DNA from: Rickettsiales bacterium | GTDB lineage: Bacteria > Pseudomonadota > Alphaproteobacteria > Rickettsiales > UBA1997 | Assembly (NCBI GenBank): GCA_947441875.1 | Contig: CANEUR010000008.1 | Span: 1 to 13,487, forward strand | Direction: 5' to 3' | DNA: 13,487 nucleotides | Shown here: positions 6,661-13,487 of the stretch, one piece after another | Position numbering within the stretch: the stretch's first letter is position 1 | Layout of the letters: each line of letters starts with the position of its first letter | Made by a program: the position numbers and the translations under genes | Notes under the pieces: model-generated | What the model was told of the DNA's origin: nothing | Databases searched by the model: none | The model's input: the letters and a program-made list of their open reading frames with translations, nothing else

Positions 6661-7326
6661 ATGTCAAAAAAAATTTTAGTTATCGACGACGACACTAGGC
6701 TACGCAACTTGCTTGGTAAATTTTTAACCGAAAATAAATTTGTGGTTCATTTAACCAAAGATACCCAAGAAGCTAAGTTTATTTTAGCTACCGAAAATTT
6801 TGATTTATTAATTGTTGATGTAATGCTTCCGCAACAAACTGGCTTTGAATTTACTTATGAAATTCGCAAAACCCTACAAACTCCCATTATTATTCTTACC
6901 GCAAGACAAGATCAAGAAGATCGTATCACTGGGCTTGAAGCTGGCGCCGACGATTACTTGCCAAAACCCTTTGAACCAAAAGAATTACTGCTGCGTATCA
7001 ACAATATTTTTAAAAGAATTGATAATGTTCAAAATGTGCAAAATATTGTGCAATTTGGTGAATTTAGTTTCGATTTACAACAATTAAGGCTTAAAAAGCA
7101 AGATCAATTTTTGCATCTCACCGAGATTGAGGCAAAAACTTTAAAAATTTTTAGCGAAAATATTGGCAAGCCAATTAGCAGAGATGAGCTTTCTAGCCAA
7201 CTTGGTATCGACCAAAAAAGCATCGATGTTAATATTACTAGGCTCCGAAAAAAAATTGAGCAACAGCCTAAAAAGCCTTACCACTTACAAACTGTCCGAA
7301 ATTTGGGCTATATTCTTTATCGCTAA
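6661..7326 (+). CDS. OmpR-family response regulator (PetR-like), orphan
   Basis: A 221-residue two-domain transcription factor. The receiver (1-118) has D9-D10, phosphoacceptor D53 (IVDVMLP), T80 (ILTAR) and K102 (LPKPFEP), all intact. The stretch [20 protein letters not shown] and the following KELLLRIN are characteristic of the alphaproteobacterial PetR-type group. The C-terminal winged helix (about 127-221) ends with the recognition-helix pattern [14 protein letters not shown] and the wing TVRNLGYIL. It should bind direct-repeat DNA as a phosphorylated dimer. No histidine kinase is adjacent, so its partner is encoded elsewhere or shared. It sits three bases after kdsA and eight before ruvB, so it is expressed with an envelope enzyme and a recombination protein. 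An envelope-related regulon would fit that context, but this is inference. Confidence 0.88.
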   Translation: MSKKILVIDDDTRLRNLLGKFLTENKFVVHLTKDTQEAKFILATENFDLLIVDVMLPQQTGFEFTYEIRKTLQTPIIILTARQDQEDRITGLEAGADDYLPKPFEPKELLLRINNIFKRIDNVQNVQNIVQFGEFSFDLQQLRLKKQDQFLHLTEIEAKTLKIFSENIGKPISRDELSSQLGIDQKSIDVNITRLRKKIEQQPKKPYHLQTVRNLGYILYR

Positions 7327-7334
7327 GTAAAAAT

Positions 7335-8321
7335 ATGAGTAAAAACCTACATTTAGACCCAAAAAAACAAGAACAAGATAAATCAGAAATTAGTATTCGC
7401 CCTTGTTATTTACAAGATTTTTTAGGGCAAAAAAAACTGAAAGAAAATCTATCAATTTTTTTGCAATCGGCTAAAAATCGCCATGATGTTTTGGATCATA
7501 CTTTATTTTATGGACCTCCGGGGCTTGGCAAAACTACTTTGGCTCAAATTGTTGCAACCGAAATGGGGGTTGGTTTTAAAAGCACTTCAGGGCCAGTGCT
7601 GGCAAAATGTGGTGATTTGGCGGCAATTCTCACTAACTTGCAATTTGCCGATGTTTTATTTATCGATGAAATACACAGATTAAACAAGGTGGTAGAAGAA
7701 GTTTTATATTCGGCCATGGAAGATTTTAAACTCGATCTGATGATTGGCGAAGGTCCTTCTGCTAGAGCTATCAAAATTGATCTGCCAAAATTTACTTTGG
7801 TAGGAGCAACTACTCGCATTGGCGCTATTGCTAACCCACTAAAAGATCGTTTTGGCATACCGTTAAGAATTGATTTTTATAACCCAGAAGAGTTACAAGA
7901 AATTGTGCTAAAAGATGCTAGTTTGCTTGGTATTAACTTGCAATCAGATGCAGGTTTTGAAATTGCCAAAAGATCGCGCGGAACCCCAAGAATTGCTATT
8001 CGGCTTTTAAAAAGAGTGCGAGATTTTGCAAATTATCAGCAACAAGAAATTATTAACCTAGCAACCGCTAAATATGCTTTGCAATGCCTTGAAATAGATG
8101 CTTATGGGCTAGATTCTTCTGACAAACGATACTTAAATTTTATTGCCAAAAAATATGCTGGCGGGCCAGTGGGGCTTGAAACTATTGCTTCTGCTTTAAG
8201 TGAAGAAAAAGAAAGTATAGAAGATAGTATTGAGCCATATTTAATTCAACAAGGTTTTATCGAAAAAACTTCTAGAGGCAGAATACTTACCAAGCAAGCT
8301 TGGCAAATTTTAGAAAATTAA
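7335..8321 (+). CDS. ruvB: Holliday junction branch-migration DNA helicase RuvB
   Basis: ATP-driven motor that, as hexamers on either side of RuvA, pulls DNA through Holliday junctions for RuvC to resolve. The 328-residue protein has Walker [10 protein letters not shown] (60-68), Walker B FIDEIHRL (109-116), sensor I GATTR (157-161), arginine finger R172 in KDRFG, and the sensor II helix beginning [16 protein letters not shown] (215-230). The C-terminal winged helix shows [13 protein letters not shown] (276-288) and [17 protein letters not shown] (300-316), which are diagnostic of RuvB rather than of clamp loaders. All residues needed for activity are present. ruvA and ruvC normally precede ruvB; here the upstream genes are kdsA and a response regulator, so the ruv operon has been split. 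Confidence 0.96.
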   Translation: MSKNLHLDPKKQEQDKSEISIRPCYLQDFLGQKKLKENLSIFLQSAKNRHDVLDHTLFYGPPGLGKTTLAQIVATEMGVGFKSTSGPVLAKCGDLAAILTNLQFADVLFIDEIHRLNKVVEEVLYSAMEDFKLDLMIGEGPSARAIKIDLPKFTLVGATTRIGAIANPLKDRFGIPLRIDFYNPEELQEIVLKDASLLGINLQSDAGFEIAKRSRGTPRIAIRLLKRVRDFANYQQQEIINLATAKYALQCLEIDAYGLDSSDKRYLNFIAKKYAGGPVGLETIASALSEEKESIEDSIEPYLIQQGFIEKTSRGRILTKQAWQILEN

Positions 8322-8340
8322 GCAGTAGCGCCATCTAGTT

Positions 8341-9084
8341 TTATTGTTTTTGCACAACAATATAGCCACGATATTTTGCGCCATCTAGAGTGTTCATGGC
8401 CGAAACAATATCGGCAACCGCAACCCATTGCCACTGATTTTTATGCAAAGCAACATCTAAAACCAAAACTTCATCACTATCTTGCTGATAGGCAGATATT
8501 AAAGACATATGACCCTTAGTTTTATTTGTTAAAACTGAACCATCAAAATTAATAACCAAAAAAGAGGTGCTATCGGTTGTTACCTCTTTAATAATTTCGC
8601 GAAATTTATTGGCATCGGAGTTTTTTTGATAATAAACTTTGGTTTTTAACAAATAAGCTTGTTCTAAAATTTTGGCAAAATCGCCCAAGTTAATACCTGG
8701 ATCGTATTCATTATTTTTTGCAAGTTTTTTAAACTCAATGATATCTTGCTGTTTTATTTTATTGGTTTTATCATTAAAAAAACTATCTTGACTAAAAAGA
8801 GGAAAGGCTACAACTTCGCCATTAGGCTTGGTTATTTGATGATTAGTATTACTAGGAATATCTGGGTAATTAAAAACATTTAACAATGTAGTAGCAACCG
8901 CAACGGCACAATAAATAGGATTATTTTGTGCTTGATAAAAATTTACTAGTTGGTAAAAATCATTTTTATATTGACTAGTTTCAAATTTTTTAATACCATT
9001 GGCAGAATTCCAAACTTCGGCAGCGAAAGAATTTTGAAAACTAAATAAAACCACAAAAAAGAAAATTTTTATAGCATGTTTCAT
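8341..9084 (-). CDS. Exported phytochelatin synthase-like cysteine peptidase
   Basis: A 247-residue papain-fold protein of the phytochelatin synthase family (Pfam Phytochelatin). The catalytic triad is visible: C59 in NPIYCAVAVATTLLN, H192 in GHMSLISAY and D210 in VLVLDVALHK. The His-to-Asp spacing of 18 residues is that of the Nostoc enzyme (H183, D201). The ending WVAVADIVSAMNTLD followed by RGYIVV is also typical. Such bacterial enzymes mainly cleave glycine from glutathione; synthesis of phytochelatins is weak or absent. An N-terminal signal peptide (K2, hydrophobic core 7-18, cleavage near A21/A22) indicates export to the periplasm, so the substrate may be periplasmic glutathione or another gamma-glutamyl thiol. 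It converges on ruvB and diverges from xerC. No metal-resistance gene lies beside it. The sequence gives no sign of inactivation. Confidence 0.82.
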   Translation of the reverse strand: MKHAIKIFFFVVLFSFQNSFAAEVWNSANGIKKFETSQYKNDFYQLVNFYQAQNNPIYCAVAVATTLLNVFNYPDIPSNTNHQITKPNGEVVAFPLFSQDSFFNDKTNKIKQQDIIEFKKLAKNNEYDPGINLGDFAKILEQAYLLKTKVYYQKNSDANKFREIIKEVTTDSTSFLVINFDGSVLTNKTKGHMSLISAYQQDSDEVLVLDVALHKNQWQWVAVADIVSAMNTLDGAKYRGYIVVQKQ

Positions 9085-10011
9085 AAATTAAAAGATAATA
9101 TTTGTAATTTAGATGTAATAAAACTGCTAAATTTTTTTGTTAATTTTTTAGAGAAAGAAAAAAAATTTAGTCAAAATACTATTGAAGCCTATCAAAATGA
9201 TTTATCTAATTTTATTGAACATATTTTTAAAAGTAAAGACGAAATTATTACTTATAAAATTATTAGCAATTTAAATATTTATGATTATCGTAATTGGTTT
9301 GGTAACAGAATAAACAATGGCTATTGCAATGCTTCTAATGCTAGAGCTGTTGCGGTGTTGAGATGTTTTTTTAATTTTTTACAACAACAAAAAATAATGG
9401 TGAACCAAGAGATTTTTAAATTAAAAAGCCCTAAAATTGCCAAAAATATTCCTAAGCCACTTCAGCATTGCCAAATAGAAAACATTTTAAACAATGTAGA
9501 TGATTTATTCAAACAAGAATGGCAAAGTAATCGAGAAAAATTAATTATTTTGCTTGCTTATGGTTGTGGGCTACGTATTTCAGAAATATTATCGCTTACT
9601 AAAGTAGATTTTGAAAATCAAGAACATCTGATTGTTTTGGGCAAAGGATCTAAAAAACGATTAGTGCCAATGTTGCCAATCATTAATGTTTATGCTAAAA
9701 AATATTTTGCATCTTGCCCGTTTTTATTAAAGCAACATTCTAAAATATTTATGAATTTACAAGGTAAAATTTACAATAGAAGATCATTTGCTAATACAAT
9801 GATAAAGCTCAGAGCAAAATTGAATTTACCTGCAACTTCTTCGGCTCATAGTCTTAGGCACTCTTTTGCTACTGTGTTGCTTGAAAATAATGCCGATTTA
9901 CGAGCCATACAGCAACTTCTTGGCCATAGCAATTTATCAACTACAGAGCGATATACTAAAGTTAACAAACAAAAACTGCTTGCCGATTTTCATAAATTTA
10001 GCGAAAGGTAA
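9076..10011 (+). CDS. xerC: Tyrosine recombinase XerC
   Basis: Site-specific recombinase that with XerD resolves chromosome dimers at the dif site near division. The 311-residue protein has a SAM-like N-terminal domain (about 15-105, with FSQNTIEAYQNDL) and a catalytic domain (about 125-305). The active-site residues are all present: R167 in YGCGLRISE, K190 in LGKGSKKR, H258 and R261 in HSLRHSFAT, H284 in LLGHSNLSTTERYT and the nucleophile Y293. ARAVAVLRCFFNFL and DLRAIQQLLGH favour XerC over XerD. Length, single-copy neighbours and lack of attachment repeats argue against a phage integrase. The only usable ATG in the region, 9076, overlaps the divergent gene's start by nine bases. It ends 14 bases before the convergent receptor gene. 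Confidence 0.82.
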   Translation: MFHKLKDNICNLDVIKLLNFFVNFLEKEKKFSQNTIEAYQNDLSNFIEHIFKSKDEIITYKIISNLNIYDYRNWFGNRINNGYCNASNARAVAVLRCFFNFLQQQKIMVNQEIFKLKSPKIAKNIPKPLQHCQIENILNNVDDLFKQEWQSNREKLIILLAYGCGLRISEILSLTKVDFENQEHLIVLGKGSKKRLVPMLPIINVYAKKYFASCPFLLKQHSKIFMNLQGKIYNRRSFANTMIKLRAKLNLPATSSAHSLRHSFATVLLENNADLRAIQQLLGHSNLSTTERYTKVNKQKLLADFHKFSER

Positions 10012-10025
10012 AATTTGACAGAAAC

Positions 10026-12128
10026 TTAAAAATTACCTAACCAACTTAATTTTATAGCAAGTGGCGAACCTGGTTGTAAATTGTTGTTATTATGGGCGGT
10101 GAGTGTGTATTGTTTATTTAAGGAATTTTCAATATTTAATTGTAATTTATGATCTTCGTTTAGTTGATAATAAGTTGCTAAATCAAGTCTAGCAAAACCT
10201 TTTAATTTTACAGTGTTGTTAGCTCCTGCAAATTGCGAAGTTTGCTTGATAACTCCTGCTCCTGCACTAAATTTTTGGGTAAACTGATATTTGTTCCATA
10301 CAGCCAGCATTTGCGAAGGAACCAAGGCAACCAAGGCTCCTTTGTTAGCGGAAGAAGTATTGGAAACCACTTTTGCTTGTTGCCAACTTTGTGAGACAAT
10401 GGTTTGCCAATTTTTACTGATATTGCCATTTAGCGAAAGCTCTAATCCTTTAGTAGTGGTTTGCCCTGTGGCAATCATGAGGCCAGCATTATTGGGGTGG
10501 TTTGCCCTAGTATTTTTACGATCTAGTTGATAAATTGCCGAAGTAAAATTTAGATTTTTATTGAGATCAAATTTTGCTCCAAGTTCGTAGTTTTGTAGTT
10601 TTTCTGGTTTGAGCATTTTTGCTACAGAATCTAGGTTAGAAAATTGGTCGCCAGCACTTGGTAAATAACTAGTGGAATAACTAGTATAAACAGAAAGCTC
10701 TTCTTGTGGCTTAAAAATTACTCCAAGTTTAGGTGAAATTAAGTTATCAGTTCTGCTAAATTGCTGATTGCCAACTTGATTATTGGTTTTAGCTAAAAAT
10801 CGATCAAAACGAATTCCTGCTAACACTTGCCAATATTGATTGAGATCGATTTTATTTTGAGCATAAATGCCTAAAATTTGATTGTTTGATTGGCTATTAA
10901 TATCGGAGTTGGCAAATTTATAGCTTACAGGAGTATTGCTAAGCGGATTGTTAATATTTAAACTAGCAGTAGTGCTTATGTTGTTAAAAAAACCAGTTTT
11001 TCTTATATTTTCGGTTTGTTGTTTGGTAAGTTCAAGACCAAAAAGAGCGGTATTTAAAAAACTAAAAGCTTTAAATTTATAGATAGCATCGGTTTGATTA
11101 GTGATGGTGGTGCGATTTTGCTTGTTGTTATAGGCAGAAATATTAAAATTACCCAAATTATTGACAGAGCTAGAAGCATAAACATTTTGATAAAATTTAT
11201 TACCATAGCCAAATTTGGTGTGGTTTTTGATTTGTAAATCTTTGTTAGCATCATATAAAACTAAGGCAGAAATACTGTTAATTTCGGCATCGGAGGTGTT
11301 TTCGTTAAAGTTGCCAACAAATAATTTTGGGTTAACTTTTAAAGCCAAATTATGTTGTGAAGGCAAGCCTCTGTCGTTAAAGCGATTATCGTAAAAATAT
11401 TCGTAACCAAGCCTAATTTCAGTTTGTTGATTAGGTTTAAAAGTGAATGTAGGATTAATTCCATAACGATTTAGATAACCGTAATTACGAAAAGTATTAG
11501 ATTTTTCATAAACCGAATTTAGGCGAAAAGCTGATGTTTTGTTGATTTTATCGGCTAAATCTAGGCTTATTCTTTGTTGATTAAACGAGCCAGCAGTGGT
11601 AATAAAATTTCGTTTTTGCTTGCCATCGGCATATTTAGTTACTCGATTAACCACTCCGCCACTACCACCTCTGCCAAAAGCCAAAGCATTAGGACCTTTT
11701 AAAAACTCAATGTTTTCAATGTTATAAAAATCGCGAAAATATTGCAGATCGTCTCTAGTTTGATCGACAAAAAAATCGGCTGTAGTGTTGTTGCCTCTAA
11801 TGTTTATTTGATCTCTATTGCTTTCGCCTTGTAAAACCACCACCCCTGGCACATATTGAGCAGCTGAGGTTAAATTGGTAATTTGTTGATCGGCAATTTG
11901 TGTGGCAGAAACCACTGAAATAGCTTGTGGAGTATCAAGTAACGGCATGTTAATTTTAGTTGCCGAATTACTTTTAGAAGTAAAATAGCCAGAATCTGGT
12001 TTTTCACTTTCAGCAATTACATTAATGGTTGGAAGTTTTTTGCGATTTTCTAGAGATTGAGCGAAAGTTTGGCAAGAAATAAAAAACAGCAAAAATAATA
12101 AAAAAGCAATTTGTTTGAGTTTAAGCAT
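10026..12128 (-). CDS. TonB-dependent catecholate-type siderophore receptor
   Basis: Outer-membrane 22-strand barrel that imports ferric siderophores using energy passed by TonB-ExbB-ExbD. The 700-residue protein has a signal peptide (about 1-23, cleavage near FAQ), a likely TonB box TINVIA (34-39), the plug domain (about 62-165) with DTPQAISVV, VPGV, INIRG and EFLKGPNALAFGRGGSGGVVNRV, then a long Tyr/Asn-rich barrel ending in the expected C-terminal aromatic (WLGNF). The plug stretch with TRDDLQYFRDFYNIENIEFL is close to Fiu-like catecholate receptors, so that substrate is the best guess. An AT-rich promoter with a Fur box lies just upstream, so it should be made when iron is scarce. No transporter or tonB gene is adjacent in the window. 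The start at 12128 gives a proper signal peptide. The ligand cannot be settled from sequence alone. Confidence 0.92.
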   Translation of the reverse strand: MLKLKQIAFLLFLLFFISCQTFAQSLENRKKLPTINVIAESEKPDSGYFTSKSNSATKINMPLLDTPQAISVVSATQIADQQITNLTSAAQYVPGVVVLQGESNRDQINIRGNNTTADFFVDQTRDDLQYFRDFYNIENIEFLKGPNALAFGRGGSGGVVNRVTKYADGKQKRNFITTAGSFNQQRISLDLADKINKTSAFRLNSVYEKSNTFRNYGYLNRYGINPTFTFKPNQQTEIRLGYEYFYDNRFNDRGLPSQHNLALKVNPKLFVGNFNENTSDAEINSISALVLYDANKDLQIKNHTKFGYGNKFYQNVYASSSVNNLGNFNISAYNNKQNRTTITNQTDAIYKFKAFSFLNTALFGLELTKQQTENIRKTGFFNNISTTASLNINNPLSNTPVSYKFANSDINSQSNNQILGIYAQNKIDLNQYWQVLAGIRFDRFLAKTNNQVGNQQFSRTDNLISPKLGVIFKPQEELSVYTSYSTSYLPSAGDQFSNLDSVAKMLKPEKLQNYELGAKFDLNKNLNFTSAIYQLDRKNTRANHPNNAGLMIATGQTTTKGLELSLNGNISKNWQTIVSQSWQQAKVVSNTSSANKGALVALVPSQMLAVWNKYQFTQKFSAGAGVIKQTSQFAGANNTVKLKGFARLDLATYYQLNEDHKLQLNIENSLNKQYTLTAHNNNNLQPGSPLAIKLSWLGNF

Positions 12129-12151
12129 ATTTTTTCAGTAAAAATTAAAAT

Positions 12152-12170
12152 GAAAATGATTATCAATTTT
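12152..12170 (-). promoter_or_regulatory. Fur box of the siderophore receptor
   Basis: On the plus strand the 19 bases read GAAAATGATTATCAATTTT and agree with the classical Fur consensus (GATAATGATAATCATTATC) at 14 of 19 positions, with the perfect core TGAT-T-ATCA. The box covers the receptor's -10 box and probable start point, so Fur with iron bound would block transcription. It lies 24-42 bases before the start codon. Confidence 0.75.
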
Positions 12171-12194
12171 AATTATCAAAAATATTTTTGTCAA
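12166..12194 (-). promoter_or_regulatory. Promoter of the siderophore receptor
   Basis: On the minus strand: perfect -35 TTGACA (12194-12189), a 17-base spacer and -10 TAAAAT (12171-12166). Start near 12159 would give a leader of about 30 bases. The -10 is overlapped by the Fur box. Confidence 0.7.
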
Positions 12195-12215
12195 TAATTT
12201 TTTGTAAAGAAACTT

Positions 12216-12224
12216 TGGTATAAT
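12216..12224 (+). promoter_or_regulatory. Extended -10 promoter of the repeat-containing orphan gene
   Basis: TGGTATAAT is a perfect extended -10 with no clear -35 at the right distance. It is the same nonamer as at the kdsA promoter (5752-5760). Start near 12231 would leave a leader of about 150 bases, made of very AT-rich low-complexity sequence (12231-12383) in which I see no other element. Confidence 0.5.
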
Positions 12225-12383
12225 ATGGTTATTTTATTATTAATTATTAATTTTTTATTAATTAGTAAAATTTATGTTGCATTTTAAAAATTATAATGTA
12301 TATTTGATAATGTAATTCTTTTTAGAAAAAAATCAATTCTAAAATTTTTTACTTTAAATATTAATTTAACAACTTATATATAT

Positions 12384-13487
12384 ATGACAATAGAAAGTAT
12401 TTTATCAACCAACTTGGAATTCACAGGAAAACCGGCTTTTAAGATTGTTAACAAAGAAGTACATAGCGATGTACCGCGATCTAAGATAAAATCTTTCCTT
12501 GTATTGTCACATTATTCCTACGGGCATAATGGATTCGAATGGACTGAGTATCATAGGACTAATGAAGCCGCTAATCTTGTTATTAATGCTTCAAACCGCA
12601 AGAAGAGTATTCGCAAAAAGAGGACTGATGAAGATGCTAATCTTTGGACCGAGTATCATAGGACTGTTGAAGCTGCTAATCAACTAGTAAGAGCTGTTAA
12701 TGAACTAATTGACCCATTATACAAGGAAAACCGAGATATAGAAGAAGAATATCATAGTCTTAAGTCTGGCAATAATTCTGAAAAAGCTCGACCAACTATC
12801 AATTTGACAATTGAAAAATTAATTGATAAATCTTTAGAATTAGGTTCTCTTGTTGGGTTATTTGAAATTTTATCAAAAAATAAACAACTAGATAAAACAG
12901 AAGTAGTTCAAGCTATTGTGTCAAGAATTACTCCTGAAAAACTAGAACAACTCACACAAGAAAAAATTGGATTATATTCAAAATCAGTAGATGATTATCT
13001 AGGTGTCACCACTGATGCTCAAGAAAAAGATTCGTTTATTAATGCAATAAAAGACAAGAGAGACGAAATAAAAAGAAATAACAAAGAATCTATGCAAAGA
13101 ATATTATTTGGAGATGGCAATAACGATAATGTAAGCGAAAATATAGAACTATTCAAAAATAGTATTATGACTTCCTTAACACGGCAAGAATTAGTAGACT
13201 GTTTGCTTGAACAGAAGAACTGTTTGCTTGAACAGAAGAAGTCTGATGAAAAAATATGCAAACTTAATGCATTATTGCCAACAGAAGATAGATTAGAAAC
13301 ATCAGAAATCGATACTAAAGAAAAGAAAACGCACATAATAGAAAAAACACTAGATTTTCTTCATTTAAAAGAAGGGTATCGTCAGTCGCCAACGCCACAA
13401 GCAGGGCAAGAAACAAAGCCAAGCACAAGTTGTTTTGGCTGTTGTGGTGCTACACCTTGTGATAGCAACGAAATAAAAGTTAGGCAG
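12384..13487 (+). CDS. Unrecognised protein with internal repeats and Cys-rich segment (3' end outside window)
   Basis: An open frame of 368 codons runs from ATG 12384 to the window edge with no stop; I do not recognise the family. Residues 53-69 (WTEYHRTNEAANLVINA) and 88-104 (WTEYHRTVEAANQLVRA) are near-identical repeats. A shorter third copy (RTDEDANL, 80-87) sits between them. A long charged, helical and probably partly coiled-coil region follows. Residues 273-286 contain CLLEQKN CLLEQKK, encoded by a 21-base tandem repeat. Near the right edge, a Pro/Thr/Ser-rich linker leads to a Cys cluster (C350, C353, C354, C359), which could bind metal, form disulfides or be lipid-modified. There is no signal peptide or membrane segment. 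Some codons (CCG, CGG, ACG, CGC) are commoner than in the neighbouring core genes, hinting at a different origin. The lack of homology to named domains, the repeats and the Cys tail would suit a secreted or host-interacting protein, but that is a guess. Confidence 0.65.
   Translation, partial: MTIESILSTNLEFTGKPAFKIVNKEVHSDVPRSKIKSFLVLSHYSYGHNGFEWTEYHRTNEAANLVINASNRKKSIRKKRTDEDANLWTEYHRTVEAANQLVRAVNELIDPLYKENRDIEEEYHSLKSGNNSEKARPTINLTIEKLIDKSLELGSLVGLFEILSKNKQLDKTEVVQAIVSRITPEKLEQLTQEKIGLYSKSVDDYLGVTTDAQEKDSFINAIKDKRDEIKRNNKESMQRILFGDGNNDNVSENIELFKNSIMTSLTRQELVDCLLEQKNCLLEQKKSDEKICKLNALLPTEDRLETSEIDTKEKKTHIIEKTLDFLHLKEGYRQSPTPQAGQETKPSTSCFGCCGATPCDSNEIKVRQ
12540..12695 (+). repeat. In-frame repeat within the orphan gene
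   Basis: Bases 12540-12590 and 12645-12695, 105 bases apart, encode WTEYHRT-x-EAAN repeats and remain similar at DNA level, especially over TGGAC[T/C]GAGTATCATAGGACT. A partial copy, AGGACTGATGAAGATGCTAA, begins at 12621 and matches 12555 onward with few changes. The arrangement points to fairly recent internal duplication. Confidence 0.75.
13200..13241 (+). repeat. 21-base tandem repeat within the orphan gene
   Basis: Two adjacent 21-base units beginning TGTTTGCTTGAACAGAAGAA are identical at 20 of 21 positions and encode CLLEQKN and CLLEQKK. Because the unit is a multiple of three, copy-number change would lengthen or shorten the helix without shifting the frame. Confidence 0.85.

Noticed and set aside
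7544..7858. Antisense open frame inside ruvB
   Set aside because: It mirrors the conserved Walker region of ruvB and has no features of its own.
9076..10011. Integrase marking a genomic island
   Set aside because: XerC-type motifs and normal length fit the housekeeping recombinase. I see no tRNA gene, attachment repeats or phage genes nearby.
10006..10038. Bidirectional terminator between xerC and the receptor gene
   Set aside because: AGGTAA and TTACCT can pair, but the six-base stem spans a 21-base loop and is too weak to support a call.
12499..12687. Short plus-strand open frame in the orphan gene
   Set aside because: It lies in another frame of the longer gene starting at 12384 and only reflects its internal repeats.
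13019..13336. Minus-strand 105-codon open frame, Ser/Leu/Phe-rich
   Set aside because: It is the antisense of a Glu/Lys/Asn-rich coding region, which commonly gives such frames. The sense frame is longer and uninterrupted.

Overview
The window is strongly AT-rich bacterial DNA with A/T-ending codons, short gene gaps and almost no Shine-Dalgarno sequences. The genes look alphaproteobacterial: a PetR-like OmpR-family regulator, an NtrX-like regulator, a XerC with the alphaproteobacterial flavour, and KdsA and GalU for lipopolysaccharide. Base composition, orphan regulators and decayed catalytic motifs suggest a host-associated lineage of the Rickettsiales/Holosporales type. That placement is inferred from gene content only; no rRNA or other taxonomic marker is present.

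Layout. Bases 1-151 hold the last 49 codons of what looks like a restriction-modification DNA methyltransferase. Bases 152-641 have no gene but carry three copies of a GC-rich palindromic repeat whose hairpin stems differ in sequence yet stay self-complementary. A tight plus-strand run follows: an NtrC/NtrX-like regulator whose AAA+ core lacks the sigma-54 loop and a normal Walker B (642-2084), galU overlapping it by 8 bases, fabD, and an orphan one-helix membrane protein (3932-4630). That gene meets, tail to tail, a minus-strand membrane protein resembling an M48/HtpX peptidase with every metal ligand replaced (4627-5718).

Between the M48-like gene and kdsA lies a mirror-symmetric bidirectional promoter: TTGAAA, 16 bases, TATAAT on each strand, with the two -10 boxes abutting. 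To its right are kdsA, an orphan OmpR-family response regulator and ruvB, 3 and 8 bases apart. A minus-strand, probably exported phytochelatin synthase-like peptidase (8341-9084) converges on ruvB; its start codon region overlaps that of divergent xerC (9076-10011).

xerC converges on a minus-strand TonB-dependent siderophore receptor (10026-12128), whose promoter carries a good Fur box over the -10. The window ends inside an unrecognised plus-strand gene (12384 to beyond 13487) with internal repeats and a Cys-rich segment.

Taken together, the recognisable genes cover outer-membrane construction (galU, kdsA, fabD), iron uptake (the receptor), thiol-peptide chemistry (the phytochelatin synthase-like enzyme), chromosome maintenance (ruvB, xerC) and regulation (two response regulators without adjacent kinases). 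The parts most worth a second look are the covarying palindromes, the symmetric promoter, the two catalytically decayed but intact genes, and the two orphan accessory genes.
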